Assembly: GCF_023898315.1 (NCBI RefSeq)
Contig: NC_064622.1
Coordinates: 353,877,234-353,941,233, forward strand
Length of the DNA stretch: 64,000 nt
Direction: 5' to 3'
From: Schistocerca nitens
Taxonomy: Eukaryota > Arthropoda > Insecta > Orthoptera > Acrididae
Positions 33,063-44,312 of the stretch are shown here, in pieces. The notes beneath the pieces were generated by a model that worked only from the letters and a program-made list of their open reading frames with translations, searched no databases and was not told the origin of the DNA. Within the stretch, counting starts at the first letter, position 1. The number at the start of each line of letters is the position of its first letter. Made by a program: the position numbers and the translations under genes.

Positions 33063-34104
33063 ATGCCTCGTGTAAGGGGGAGAAATGCGTACCATCACGT
33101 TTCCGACTTTGATAAAGGTCGGATTGTAGCCTAGCGCGATTGCGGTTTATCGTATCGCGACATTGCTGCTCGCGTCGGTCGAGATCCAATGACTGTTAGC
33201 AGAATATGGAATCGGTGGGTTCAGGAGGGTAATACGAAACGCCGTGCTGGATCCCAACGGCATCGTCTCACTAGCAGTCGAGATGACAGGCATCTTATCC
33301 GCATGGCTGTAACGTATCGTGCAGCCACATCTCGATCCCTGAGTCAACAAATGGGGACGTTTGCAAGACAAAACAACCACCTGCACGAACAGTTGGACAA
33401 CGTTTGCAGCAGCATGATTATCAGCTCGGAGACCGTGGCTGCGGTAACACTTGACGCTGCATCACAGACAGGAGCGCCTGCGATGGTGTACTCAACGACG
33501 AACCTAGGTGCACGAATGGGAAAACGTCATTTTTTCGGATGAATTCAGGTTCTGTTTACAGCATCATGATGGTAGCATCCGTGTTTGGCGACGTCGCTGT
33601 GAACGCACATTGGAAGCATGTATTCGTCGTTGCCATACTGGCGTATCACCCGGCGTGATGGTATGGGGTGCCATTGGTTACACGTCTCGGTCACCTCTTG
33701 TTCGCACTGACGGCACTTTGAACAGTGGACGTTACATTTCAGATGTGTTACGACCCATGGCTCTACCCTTCATTCGATCCCTGCGAAACCCTACCTTTCA
33801 GCAGGATAATGCACGACCGCATGTTGCAGGTCCTGTACGGGCCTTTCTGGATACAGAAAATGTTCGACTGCTGCCATGGCCAGCACATTCTCCAGATCTC
33901 TCAACAACTGGAAACGTCTGGTCAATGGTGGCCGAGCAACTGGCTCGTCACAATATTCCAGTCACTACTCTTGATGAACTGTGGTATCGTGTTGAAGCTG
34001 CATGGGCAGCTGTACCTGTACAGGCCATCCTAGCTCTGTTTGACTCAATGCCCAGGCGTATCAAGGCCGTTATTACGGCAAGAGGTGGTTGTTCTGGGTA
34101 CTGA
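33063..34104 (+). pseudogene. Tc1-like transposase pseudogene (family A)
   Basis: The coding trace starts near the ATG at 33063 (MPRVRG-like) and runs through frames 33189-33542 and 33508-34104, with a frameshift where they overlap. First Asp: IFSDEFRFCLQ. Second Asp: FQQDNARPHVAG. The third catalytic position reads SPDLSTTGNVW, where the Glu has become Gly (33910-33912); the 56114 copy keeps TENVW. With Glu in place the spacing would be 34 residues, the usual DD34E. Frameshift and Gly both inactivate it. Confidence 0.88.
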
Positions 34105-34399
34105 TTTCTCAGGATCTATGCACCCAAATTTCGTGAAAATGTAATCACATGTCAGTCCTAGTATAATATATTTGTCCAATGAATACCCGTTTACCATTTG
34201 CGTTTCTTCTTGGTGTAGCAATTTTAATGGACAGTAGTGTAGTTAAGGCTAACCGGCCATTGGCCTTCTTCTTCTGTGTTGGATGCACACGAATTGCCCG
34301 AACTCTTACGAGACTCAGTAAGATTGTCTGCCGCGAGTAACGAGTGTAATGGACAGGGGCACTACGAATGTAGTGTGTGGACATTATGTTGGAAATGTG

Positions 34400-34608
34400 G
34401 GTCTCACCGGGAGCTTGCAAGGGATAAATCCCTGCAGTCGCACTATCCTATGTGCCCTCGGTGGCTCAGATGGATACAGCATCTGCCATGTAAGCAGAAG
34501 ATCCCGGGTTCGTGTCCCTGTCGGGGCACACATTTTCAACTATCCCCGTTGATGGATATCAACGCCTGTCCACAGCTTAGGGTCTTGATTTAATTATCAT
34601 TTCACACC
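34400..34608 (+). repeat. SINE type E, tRNA-Thr-like head
   Basis: The head at about 34450-34530 has an A box (tggctcagatgg), an anticodon-arm-like tctgccatgtaagcaga with a TGT-like anticodon, and a B box (ggttcgtgtcc). The acceptor ends pair (gtgccct/ggggcac). The body is atccccgttgatggatatca and a tail like ttaattatcattt. The base before the anticodon is A, not T, so it is not a working tRNA. Confidence 0.75.
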
Positions 34609-34754
34609 ACTCAACACCGCTCACCGCCATCTGTCAGCAGAATCTTCTCACCATTTCCTTTCCTCAAGACCTGTTCCGAAACCTGTCACACTGTACAATT
34701 CACTTAAAGATTTCTGCTTTCTCTTCGTTGGTGTACATTACACACTAACCTTCA

Positions 34755-35110
34755 GTAGGAGATTTTTTCATTCTTCTGACTCGTTAGATGCGGAACGCCA
34801 CGAACTTCTCTCCTGCATCAGCTTTTTCATCTCAGAGCAGCACTTGCCACCTACGTCCCCAGTTACTTGTTGGATGTATTTCAATCTGTGCCATTCTATA
34901 AAGTTTTTACCCTCTACACCTGTACCATTAAAGTTATGGTAACAGATGTATTATGACGTCTTATGATCCTGTCCCTTCTTCTTGTCAGTGTTTCCCATAT
35001 ATTCCATTCCTCCCCGATTCCGTGGAGAACCTCCTCATTCCTTACCTTATCAATCCACCAAATTTTCAACATTCTTCTGTGGAACCACATCTCAAATGGT
35101 CCATACTAAC
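34755..35110 (-). mobile_element. Non-LTR retrotransposon fragment (RTE-like), C-terminal/3' part
   Basis: It aligns by eye with 37795-38150 (cttctgactcgttagatgcg, tttttaccctctaca, ccatatattccattcc blocks). It is the far 3' part of the same LINE family, strongly mutated, with no ORF. Confidence 0.7.
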
Positions 35111-36061
35111 ACCTCCCATAATACGGAAAGCAAAGAGCTGGCAGTAGAAGAGATTCCTTTCGCAGTATAGAAGATGAAGAAGTGCTCATAGTTATTAAAG
35201 TATGGATTTTAGAGCACATGTTTACTACACTTTTTGCTTCGAATGATCGTTCCTGTCATGGATATTGACCACTCCTCCTAGGACACACTGTACAATTTTC
35301 CTCCCCGCCTACCCCGTCACACACTTGACTACAACGAACAAAACGCTCATCATACAACCATACAACCACGTGAAACTATCAGTCCTTCTTTGGGACATTG
35401 TTCAACTCGCCTGTCACATTGGCTTGAATGTCGATTACTTCGTCAAAGTGCTGACCCTTCATACAAATATCTGCAGCTTGTCGTTTTATGGTATATTTGC
35501 ATTGATAACACCGAATTTCGTCACTCCTGATGATTTGTCTCCGAAAAAGAATTGTCCATGTTTTGCTTTTAGAACAAGTCGCGGCAGGCTTCAAAGCTTT
35601 TTGTTTTTATCCGAAACTCAAGGTGTGTAGGACCAATTTTTCTCGTACTGAGTGGTCGAATGAATATCTGTTGTATAGAGTTGTTAGTTCAAGCTGCCAC
35701 CGTAATCACTGTGGCAACGGCGCTTCTAAGTCAATAATAAAATCAGCCTCGGAACTCTTTCGACAGACGGCGTACTTAATATAACATCAGAAGTTTCACA
35801 AAATTACAAACACCACGTTTATAACCAGGGCTACAATGGAAAATGCGTTTAGCAACGAATCTCTTTATTGGACGAAATGATATTTTAAGAGAAACATAAT
35901 CATTTTTTCCAAATATTATAGTGCGTAATTGTTATTAAATGATTGTGTGCATTCTAATATAGCGTGATAAATGCAATATCAATAAGGTTGTAATCACAGT
36001 ATGGAGGAGGTATTACTTTTACCAAATGTCTCGTTTTATCAGTGTTGATATCAACTGTTCT
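35111..36061. other. Unassigned sequence
   Basis: A frame of 121 codons at 35265-35630 shows no family motif. Nothing else was recognised. Confidence 0.45.
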
Positions 36062-36073
36062 TAGTCTGTTAGT

Positions 36074-36260
36074 TCAAAATAGCGCTGAGCACTATGGGAC
36101 TTAACGTCTGAGGTCATCAGTCCCCTAGAACTACTTAAACCTAACTAACCTAAGGACATCACACACATCCATACCCAAGGTAGGATTCGCACCTGCGACC
36201 GTAGCGGTCGCTCGGTTCCAGATTGAAGCGCCTACAACCGCTCGGCTACAGCGGCCGGCA
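36074..36260 (-). repeat. SINE type A
   Basis: Flanked by tagtctgttagt (36062-36073) and tagtccgttagt (36261-36272), one mismatch. The body is more diverged than in other copies. Confidence 0.88.
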
Positions 36261-36272
36261 TAGTCCGTTAGT

Positions 36273-36862
36273 AATAACGTTTTTTCTTGTGAGCTCCAAG
36301 CTGTGAAACCAAAGATGGCGTGGCTTCTGTTCCTGAATCGCCAAATACGAAATGCATTTGACGTTACAGCTCATGTCCACTAACACTGTCCATGCCGTTT
36401 TCTCTGTCTTGGCGAGTGCACTACGCAGATCACTGTACAGTAGATGGACCATTTTCGCCAGTTGGTGATCCCGTTTATTGCCCTTTAAATCTACACTTTC
36501 CACTATCGGTTGTGGATGAGTCATTTGACACAGCACCTCAGCTCCGTTGAGAATCGTGAGTATAAGTCTACCATAGAAGTTATTGGCAGAACTTTTCGTC
36601 GATGCTTTATGAACGCGCCTACATGTCAATGTGTTCCCCAGCAACATATCTGAACCATCTTTGATTCCATGCCACGCCATCTAGAGGCTACGACTGCAGC
36701 ACATAGCAGCTTTACATCATACTGAATTCCGACGGTCACCAAGCACGTACAGTTCTGTTGTTCTAAACATTTGTTAATTCTCGTGTCCCTTAATCTGCGG
36801 AACAAATTTCAATGTAATCACGCGTATCCTTCTTGGTGTTGCAATTTTCACGGACGATAGTG
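36273..36862 (-). mobile_element. Tc1-type terminus with unknown internal sequence
   Basis: The end at about 36828-36862 (ttcttggtgttgcaattttc, then acggacgatagtg) is a variant of the family A inverted repeat and is followed by TA. The matching other end was not found, so the left limit is arbitrary. It contains a minus-strand frame of 144 codons (36246-36680) without transposase motifs, whose stop falls in the adjacent SINE. It is possibly a non-autonomous Tc1 derivative. Confidence 0.45.
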
Positions 36863-36864
36863 TA

Positions 36865-37361
36865 GCAACGAGAACACTCGGTTCGCAAGTCGACTAGTGA
36901 CAGTAAACAGAATGGAATCATTCAACATTCATGCATTTCTGCGCCGGTGCTACGACACTGTGCGCGAATTCTACAAACGTAGATGTAGACCTTATAATGC
37001 AACAGTATGGGCCGTCTCTAAACGAAGTCAACGAACTCAAACCCATTCGGAAAACCCAATACTACGTCTCGATGTACACGTGAAGTTGATAAATGAAATG
37101 ACCACGTATTGTAACGGTTCTTTGAACGTAATCACAATGTTTTTTAACTGAAATGTCATTAAATATAGTTTCTATCCAGAAGTACAGTCAACGAACATAC
37201 ACAAATTCTGAAACACACTTATAAAATTCCTGTGATGCAATAAAAGCGTTATAAAACATATGTTTAGGCTATACTATTTTACAGAAGAACATTAACTACA
37301 ACATAAATTTCCCGACAATACGGTAAATCCAGGATTTTTTTAGGTGGAGCTAAACTGCAGC
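36865..37361. other. Unassigned AT-rich sequence
   Basis: No feature recognised. Confidence 0.5.
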
Positions 37362-37372
37362 GAACAGATACC

Positions 37373-37566
37373 GCCGCGCGGTTAGAGGCGCCATGTCACG
37401 GGTTAGGGGGCCTCTCCGTCGGAGGTTCGAGTCCTCCCTCGAGCATGGGTTTGTGTGTTGTCCTTATCGTAAGTTAGTTTAAGTTAGTGAAATTAGTGTG
37501 TAAATCTAGCTACCGATGACATCAGCAATTTGGTCCCTTAGGAATTCACACACATTTGAACATTTT
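37373..37566 (+). repeat. SINE type C
   Basis: The 11-bp direct repeat gaacagatacc at 37362-37372 and 37567-37577 bounds it. The head has gcggttagaggcgcc and the B box ggttcgagtcc. The body differs from type A (ctaccgatgacatcagcaat, ggaattcacacacatttg) but has the same layout. Confidence 0.9.
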
Positions 37567-37794
37567 GAACAGATACCCCGAATCTTCAGCATCAAGAGAA
37601 CAAAATCCAAGTACCCAGTTTCGTACCCAGCAAGTTGCTTACGTTTTAACAAGGTTGGAATAGTTGGCATTGATTACTTGATACCTTTTAACGCAAACGT
37701 CCTGCGGATATTCTGACGTTTGTCCGTTATAATTATAATTCTAAACAGCAGTGCACATCTATCCTGACAACAGGCATGCCAAGTTGCGCCGCTT

Positions 37795-38942
37795 AACTCG
37801 CTCCACAGCTCCAGTCTTCTGACTGGTTCGATGCGGTCCGCCACTAATTCTTCTCTCGTGCCAACCTTAGTATCTCAGGGTAGCGCCTGCAACCTACGTC
37901 ATCAATTATTTGCCAGGTATATTCGAACCTCTGTCTTCCTCTACAGTTTTTACCCTCTACAGCTTCCTCTAGTATCGTGAAAGTTAATCCCTGATGTGCC
38001 CCTTCTCCTTGCCGGTATTTTCCATATATTCTTTTTCTTGCCGAGTCTGCAGAAGACCTTCTAGTTCCTTATGTTATCGGTTCACATATTTTCAACATTC
38101 TGCGGTAGCATCACCTCTGTTCCTCTATTCCAGTTTTTCCACTATCCGTGTGTCTCTATCAAAAGATGCTGTGTGGGCATCAAACGTACATTCCCAGAAA
38201 TTTCTTCCTCAAATTAAGCCGTATGTTGGATATTAGTACACTCTTTTTGGCCAGGAATGCCTTTTTGCAAGTATTAGTCGGCTTTTTATGTCCTCCTTGC
38301 TACGTCCGCCAAGGGTTGTTCTCTGTCAAAGTAGCAGATTACCTTAACTTCATCTAGTTCGTCATCACCAATTACGATGTTAAGTTTAACACTAATTTCA
38401 TTTCTGCTACTTCTCATTAGTTTCGTCTTTCTTCGATCAACACTCAGTCCATATTCTGTATTCATCAGACTGTTCATTCCATTCAACATATCCTGGAATT
38501 CTTCTTCACTTTCACTGACATTAGTAATGTCATCAGTAAATCTTATAATTGATATCCTTCAATTTTTGTTCCACTCTTGAACTTTCTTTTATTTCCAACT
38601 TTGCTTTTTCCATGTATAGATTGAACAGCATGGGCGGAAGACTACATCCCTGTTTTGCACCCTTTTATTTCGAGCACTTCGTTCTTGGTCTTCCACTCGT
38701 ATTGTTCCCTTTTGGGTCTTGTAGACCTACATATTGTACATTACTCGTCTTTTCCTACAGTTTACTCGTATTTTCCTCAGAACTTCGAACATCTTGCATC
38801 ATTTTACGTTATCGAATGGTTTCGCCTGGTCTATAAATACTATGAACGTGTCTTGATTTTTCTTCAGTCTTGTTTCCATTATCAACCGCAATGTCAGAAC
38901 TGCCTCACTGGTTGGTGCCTTTATCTGTTCTAAAGCCAAACT
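37795..38942 (-). mobile_element. Non-LTR retrotransposon fragment (RTE-like)
   Basis: A minus-strand relic of reverse transcriptase and C-terminal region. The piece 38286-38489 reads LNGMNSLMNTEYGLSVDRRK followed by TKLMRSSRN, matching the YGL-x-x-N/D-x-x-KTK region after the RT active site in this LINE type. The region toward 38940 covers the palm and fingers but is badly frameshifted. The family also appears at 34755 (minus) and, as a relative, at 55275 (plus). Confidence 0.75.
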
Positions 38943-38963
38943 GAAGAGAAAAGAAGAAAGACT

Positions 38964-39187
38964 GGGTTTAGCGTCTCGTCGACATCAAGGTTATTAGAGA
39001 CGGAGCACAAGCTCGAATTGTATCAAGGATGGGAACGGAAATCGGCCGTGTCCTTTCAAAGGAACCATCCAGGCATTCGCCAGGAGCGATTTAGGGAAAT
39101 CACGGAAAACCTAAATCTGGATGGCTGGACGCGGGTTTGAACCGTGGTCCTCCAGAATGCGAGTCCAGTGAGCTAACCATTGTGCTT
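38964..39187 (-). repeat. SINE type D
   Basis: On the minus strand the tRNA-like head is at the 39187 end (ggttagctcactggactcgc, B box ggttcaaacccg). The body contains aaatcgctcctggcgaatgc and ggacacggccgatttccg. It matches 59273-59505. Confidence 0.75.
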
Positions 39188-39190
39188 TGC

Positions 39191-39767
39191 ATGGCCTCCA
39201 CGTTCACCCGACCTAACGCCATGCGATTTTTTCCTTTGGGGCTTCATCAAGGATCGTGTGTACTTGCCTCCGCTCCCAGCATACCTCCCTGAATTAAGAA
39301 ACCGAATTGAACCAGCTGTTGCTACAATCACTGAAGACACACTTATCAACGTTTGGGAAGAACTCGGCTATTGACTTGATGTGTGCCGTGTGACAAATGG
39401 TGCTCACATTGAACATTTAGAAGGTTCTTGGTAATACTGTTTGAGTTGCTCTATCATTTGACATATCATTTATAACTTTAAGATTAATATAATAAATATT
39501 ATAAGGTGGTTAAACCCCGATATTCAGCCGGCCGGTGTGGCCGAGCGCTTCTAGGCGCTTCAGTCTAGAACGCGCGACCGCTACGGTTGCAGGTTCGAAT
39601 CCTGCCCCGGGCATGGATTTGTGTGATGTCCTTAGGTTAGTTAGGTTTAAGTAGTTCTAAGTTCTAGGGGATTGATGACCTCAGATGTTAAGTCCCATAG
39701 TGCTCAGAGCCATTTGAACCATTTTTGAACCCGATATTCATTTATAAGCACCCTGTATTAGTTCATC
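39191..39767 (+). pseudogene. Mariner-like transposase C-terminal relic and 3' end
   Basis: The frame reads WPPRSPDLTPCDFFLWGFIK, the third catalytic Asp region of mariner-like enzymes, then VWEELGY and a tail with GAHIEHLEGS. Everything before the third Asp is absent, replaced by a SINE. The element's right end looks like gcaccctgta near 39767. A type A SINE is inserted at 39527-39729. It is related to the DD41D remnant at 17587. Confidence 0.72.
39527..39729 (+). repeat. SINE type A
   Basis: The 11-bp direct repeat cccgatattca at 39516-39526 and 39730-39740 bounds it. The insertion is in the 3' part of the mariner-like relic. Confidence 0.92.
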
Positions 39768-39769
39768 GT

Positions 39770-40150
39770 GAGTATGCCGCTCCAAGTCAAGCTGTGAACA
39801 AAATTCTGTACATCCAAGTCTTGAAACGTATGCGATAAGCGATACAACGTCGCCGCCGTGATTTGTGCCACTGTCAGGACTGGTTCCTACTGTATGACAG
39901 TGCAAAACCCCATACTGTTTTATCTGTTACCGAGTATCTGGCCAGACATCGTTATTGCCATCCGACATCCGCCATATTCGCCCGACCTCTCGTCTTGCTA
40001 TTTTTTAGTGTTTCCGCGATGAAAAGGTGACTCAATGGAAAGCTTCGTGAAAATATCGCAAACAACAACGGGTTGTGACGAATGGGCTTACGTTGAAAAT
40101 TTCCCTACTTGCTTCCAAGACTCCCAGAAACATTGGCAGCTTTGTATTAG
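39770..40150 (+). pseudogene. Mariner (Mos1/SETMAR-like) transposase relic
   Basis: The degenerate translation retains the region of the second catalytic Asp (LYDSAKPHT, where HDNARPH-like is expected), a leucine-rich spacer and a phrase like PPYSPDLSSCYFLVFPR. Several frameshifts are present and there is no usable frame. Confidence 0.6.
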
Positions 40151-40339
40151 CCAAGGAGACTATTCCGATAGGAGCTAGGATCATTACTTGGTAATTTTTA
40201 AAAAAACCTATCCTCGAACTTTTCTAACAAAGAGAGTATTATTCTTGTCAGCAGCTGTTAAGCTGCTTGTGCTCCTCAGCTACCGGAAGCCAAAGAACCT
40301 TCACGAGGCTGCTCTACTGGCCGCGTGATAAAAGAAAGT

Positions 40340-40740
40340 GTGTCGGCGATGCGCTCTCCGTGGCTGCGTGCAGTTCTTTGTGCACGCAGGAGGAGGAGGA
40401 GGAGGAGGAGGAGGAGGCGTCTGAATGGCGAGCTAGGGCCGTGTTATCAGCGACCGCCCGGCCCATGAAGTGCGAGCGACCGCCGCCGCTACCCATTGTG
40501 CAGCGCTAGCGATTATCAACCGGCGGCAAAGGCCCGGCCAAAGTTAGCGCGAGGCGAGCTTTTGTTTCCGACTTTTTTTTATTCACCTCCGCGGAGAAGC
40601 GAGCGTAAATATTTACACTGGAAACTCGGCGCGTCAGGCGCTCGTCAACTTTTGGTAACTCCGGCGGCAGGTGTAATGAGGTTATGATAAAGTCGGCCTG
40701 CGCGGCGAAATTTTTAACTCAGTCCGGAGAAAGATCACGC
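40340..40740. other. CpG-rich island with (GAG)n run
   Basis: GC-rich and CG-dense sequence (gcgaccgccgccgct, ccgcggagaagcgagcg) with a GAG repeat at 40388-40415. It has no transposon similarity that I recognise. It may be a regulatory island or an untranslated exon of a host gene. Frames on both strands are composition effects. Confidence 0.45.
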
Positions 40741-40914
40741 TGCATTATCATGTTCACAATGTGTCTCCGAGGGAATTCTGTCTACTGCGAAAACTCGAAA
40801 ACCGAGGAAGGTAATGTAGGAGTTAAGACATTCCTCTGAACACCACACAGTCAATCTTGTATGTAGTATGTCTCTGTAACTTACAAAATCATAAATGAAA
40901 CGACTTTCTTTACT

Positions 40915-41870
40915 TCAGGTTTTCGTGTCCGGAGCTGTCATTTTTTCGGCCAGAAGCTTCGGACTCTCTTAGCCAGAGGTCGTCTAGGAAGCAACGTAGA
41001 GGACAATTTCAACAGTTAGACGTTCCATGTTTTGTATTTCTCCACAGTCACACTTATTGTCATCAGGTTTTAATAGGCTCCATTTTATCAGACTGGTTTT
41101 GACAGGGGCTACACCAGTTTTAATACAGTTTATCGTTTTCCATCACCTGTTGTTTAATTCAACACCACTTGATGGATGTTCTAAAATAGGATAGCCGACG
41201 CAGGGTTCATCCACGGTGTAATTGAGGAACTGATATGTTGATTTTAGTCTTTTTAATTCTTAAGTGCTACCGTACAGTGGATGGTGCTCGTCAAATGTCT
41301 TTTTGAAGTGCTCTTTATGTTCATTAGAACTTGGAACTGCTGAAACATGAGGCTTGGGAGAGCTTTCCCAGTGGAGTGGGCTTCACACATCCTGTGACTA
41401 GCCTACAAGTTTCTGTAAGGCTTTCATCAATCTTCTTTGCATGCGCCAATCTACACCAGTTAGGATACGTGTACTCAGCTCAGGAAAAGAAAAGTGCTAA
41501 AGCGCTGGTTTTAAGCACAATAGGTTTGACGCCCACTAACTGGCAGTACTTACTGGCAGTAACGATATTTTTCCTTTCAGCTGCCTTATTTTGGGGCGTT
41601 TCGTAGCGCCGTTTCTATGTGAGGGACCAATCAACCATCACTCTGAGGTATGTCAGCTGGTCTGTGTGCTCGGGTCGATTCATTCCAGTTAATGCGCAGC
41701 TTTCTATTTTCTACGCATATGTGTGTTGGAAGGCGCAAAAGGGAGCACAAAAGAAGCCTCCCAGTGTGCATTTTCACTAGAAGCCACCACGTGACTAGAA
41801 AATGCTGGCGCTTCCTGGAAACGATGTCCATAAGAGCATCCACCAACCCTTCCACCACCAGAGAAAATTA
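40915..41870 (-). mobile_element. Non-LTR retrotransposon relic (jockey-like C-terminal part)
   Basis: The minus-strand translation gives NRKLRINWNESTRAHQ, a LRVMVDWSLT piece (YLGVTLDRSLT-like), ALALFF, AEYTYPNWCRLAHAKKID and VTGCVKPTPLGKLS. This is the region after the RT active site of jockey-like LINEs. The CDCGEIQNMERL cysteine block lies further downstream. Several stops interrupt it. Confidence 0.7.
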
Positions 41871-42896
41871 AAATAAAAGGCACTTCTCAGGGCCACCCCT
41901 GACAGGTTCACAGATATACATAAAATTGTTACTTACCTTCATTGCAAAATGTTCTACGCACTAATGAGTAGACTAATGAAACTCACTGACGCAAAGTACA
42001 TAGGTACTGTGGATTACCCGAACCACTATGACTAAGCAGTGTCGTTCCCTGCAGACCCACGTGCAGCTCTTGAGCCGCGAATACTTTGTTGCGCAAGTGC
42101 ACAGCTTCAAAACTAATGTTCCGTGAGACAAGTTACGGCTTCGCCTTGGGATCCCCCTGCCTCAATGCCAGCTAGACTGGTTGGCTCAAAAGAACTAAGT
42201 TCTACAAAGCCCACCCTCTCGTTTTCGGGAGGGAATGAAAGATGAGTAAGAAAATAACATAAAAAATTTACAAGGGCGTAACGGCGAGGGGCGGGCCGGG
42301 CCGTCAGATCGATGGCGGCTAGCATGCGTCCCGCCGGCTGCAGTCTGTGCATCTCAGTCCCAGCTAAACGCGTTTCCACGCTACACTGATTCAAAGGGTG
42401 TTTCAAAATGAACACCGGATCTGAAAAATCAGTTATTTTTATTTATCCTTGGCGGCAACGTTGTTTTTACATGTTTTGTTATTAGTGATCTTTTTGATAC
42501 TGAGCTTTTGACTTCCAGGTCAGTGTTTGAGGATGTACTGTTTCTACTGGGTGGACTTGAGTTTAAAACAAATGTAAACTAAATATTACGATAAATTTTA
42601 TTAATAATCGACAAGTACGCCAAAGAAGAAGAGATAGAACTACAATGGACATGTTATTCCATGGACTCTTGCGCTTCTATGCATGAACAATCATTCCTTT
42701 GTCTTTCACTTATCGTATCTGCTTGGATTCGGACCTAACTGGACGTTCTTGTGTAAAGCTCATCTTGCTGTACCAGCTGATAATGTAAGTTGTACTTAGA
42801 ACCCGAAAAATATAATGGTTATTTTGTCAAAAGAATTTTTGTATGTGGTCAATCAATTGGTAGTCTAATACCTGGATTGTCGTAAGTACACTCCTG
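41871..42896. other. Unassigned sequence
   Basis: 42280-42340 is locally GC-rich. The sequence gggtgtttcaaaatga at 42399 looks like a mariner-type terminus. Nothing more can be supported. Confidence 0.4.
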
Positions 42897-42898
42897 GA

Positions 42899-44310
42899 AA
42901 TGGAAAAAAGAACACATTGACACCGGTGTGTCAGACCCACCATACTTGCTCCGGACACTGCGAGAGGGCTGTACAAGCAATGATCACACGCACGGCACAG
43001 CGGACACACCAGGAACCGCGGTGTTGGCCGTCGAATGGCGCTAGCTGCGCAGCATTTGTGCACCGCCGCCGTCAGTGTCAGCCAGTTTGCCGTGGCATAC
43101 GGAGCTCCATCGCAGTCTTTAACACTGGTAGCATGCCGCGACAGCGTGGACGTGAACCGTATGTGCAGTTGACGGACTTTGAGCGAGGGCGTATAGTGGG
43201 CATGCGGGAGGCCGGGTGGACGTACCGCCGAATTGCTCAACACGTGGGGCGTGAGGTCTCCACAGTACATCGATGTTGTCGCCAGTGGTCGGCGGAAGGT
43301 GCACGTGCCCGTCGACCTGGGACCGGACCGCAGCGACGCACGGATGCACGCCAAGACCGTAGGATCCTACGCAGTGCCGTAGGGGACCGCACCGCCACTT
43401 CCCAGCAAATTAGGGACACTGTTGCTCCTGGGGTATCGGCGAGGACCATTCGCAACCGTCTCCATGAAGCTGGGCTACGGTCCCGCACACCGTTAGGCCG
43501 TCTTCCGCTCACGCCCCAACATCGTGCAGCCCGCCTCCAGTGGTGTCGCGACAGGCGTGAATGGAGGGACGAATGGAGACGTGTCGTCTTCAGCGATGAG
43601 AGTCGCTTCTGCCTTGGTGCCAATGATGGTCGTATGCGTGTTTGGCGCCGTGCAGGTGAACGCCACAATCAGGACTGCATACGACCGAGGCACACAGGGC
43701 CAACACCCGGCATCATGGTGTGGGGAGCGATCTCCTACACTGGCCGTACACCACTGGTGATCGTCGTGGGGACACTGAATAGTGCACGGTACATCCAAAC
43801 CGTCATCGAACCCATCGTTCTACCATTCCTAGACCGGCAAGGGAACTTGCTGTTCCAACAGGACAATGCACGTCCGCATGTATCCCGTGCCACCCAACGT
43901 GCTCTAGAAGGTGTAAGTCAACTACCCTGGCCAGCAAGATCTCCGGATCTGTCCCCCATTGAGCATGTTTGGGACTGGATGAAGCGTCGTCTCACGCGGT
44001 TTGCACGTTCAGCACGAACGCTGGTCCAACTGAGGCGCCAGGTGGAAATGGCATGGCAAGCCGTTCCACAGGACTACATCCAGCATCTCTACAATCGTCT
44101 CCATGGGAGAATAGCAGCCTGCATTGCTGCGAAAGGTGGATATACACTGTACTAGTGCCGACATTGTGCATGCTCTGTTGCCTGTGTCTATGTGCCTGTG
44201 GTTCTGTCAGTGTGATCATGAGATGTATCTGACCCCAGGAATGTGTCAATAAAGTTTCCCCTTCCTGGGACAATGAATTCACGGTGTTCTTATTTCAATT
44301 TCCAGGAGTG
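42899..44310 (+). mobile_element. Tc1-like transposon family B, copy 3 (full length)
   Basis: 1,412 bp with TA on both sides (42897-42898, 44311-44312). Ends are cactcctggaaatgg and ccaggagtg. It is nearly identical to copies 1 and 2 and has an intact gene. Confidence 0.95.
43133..44155 (+). CDS. Tc1-like transposase, DD32E, intact (copy 3)
   Basis: 340 residues without stop or frameshift. The same domains as copy 1: two N-terminal helix-turn-helix segments, basic linker, catalytic Asp155, Asp244 and Glu277, with 32 residues between the last two. Differences from copies 1 and 2 are scattered (Val for Glu in IVVGTLNS, Phe and Ser in RFARSARTL, Asn for Asp in LYNRLHG). None hits a catalytic residue, and Phe after the first catalytic Asp is kept. 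Together with copy 1 it is the best candidate for an active source. Confidence 0.92.
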   Translation: MPRQRGREPYVQLTDFERGRIVGMREAGWTYRRIAQHVGREVSTVHRCCRQWSAEGARARRPGTGPQRRTDARQDRRILRSAVGDRTATSQQIRDTVAPGVSARTIRNRLHEAGLRSRTPLGRLPLTPQHRAARLQWCRDRREWRDEWRRVVFSDESRFCLGANDGRMRVWRRAGERHNQDCIRPRHTGPTPGIMVWGAISYTGRTPLVIVVGTLNSARYIQTVIEPIVLPFLDRQGNLLFQQDNARPHVSRATQRALEGVSQLPWPARSPDLSPIEHVWDWMKRRLTRFARSARTLVQLRRQVEMAWQAVPQDYIQHLYNRLHGRIAACIAAKGGYTLY

Positions 44311-44312
44311 TA

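Larger units (their letters stand above)
32629..34239 (+). mobile_element. Tc1-like transposon family A with both ends, SINE-interrupted
   Basis: Both inverted ends are present (cactactggcc at the left, the inverse near 34211-34239), with TA on both sides (32627-32628, 34240-34241). It is about 1.4 kb without the SINE at 32680-32884. The coding region is broken. Confidence 0.92.

Noticed and set aside
34445..34530. Possible functional tRNA-Thr gene
   Set aside because: The base before the anticodon is wrong, the T stem has a mismatch, and a SINE body follows directly.
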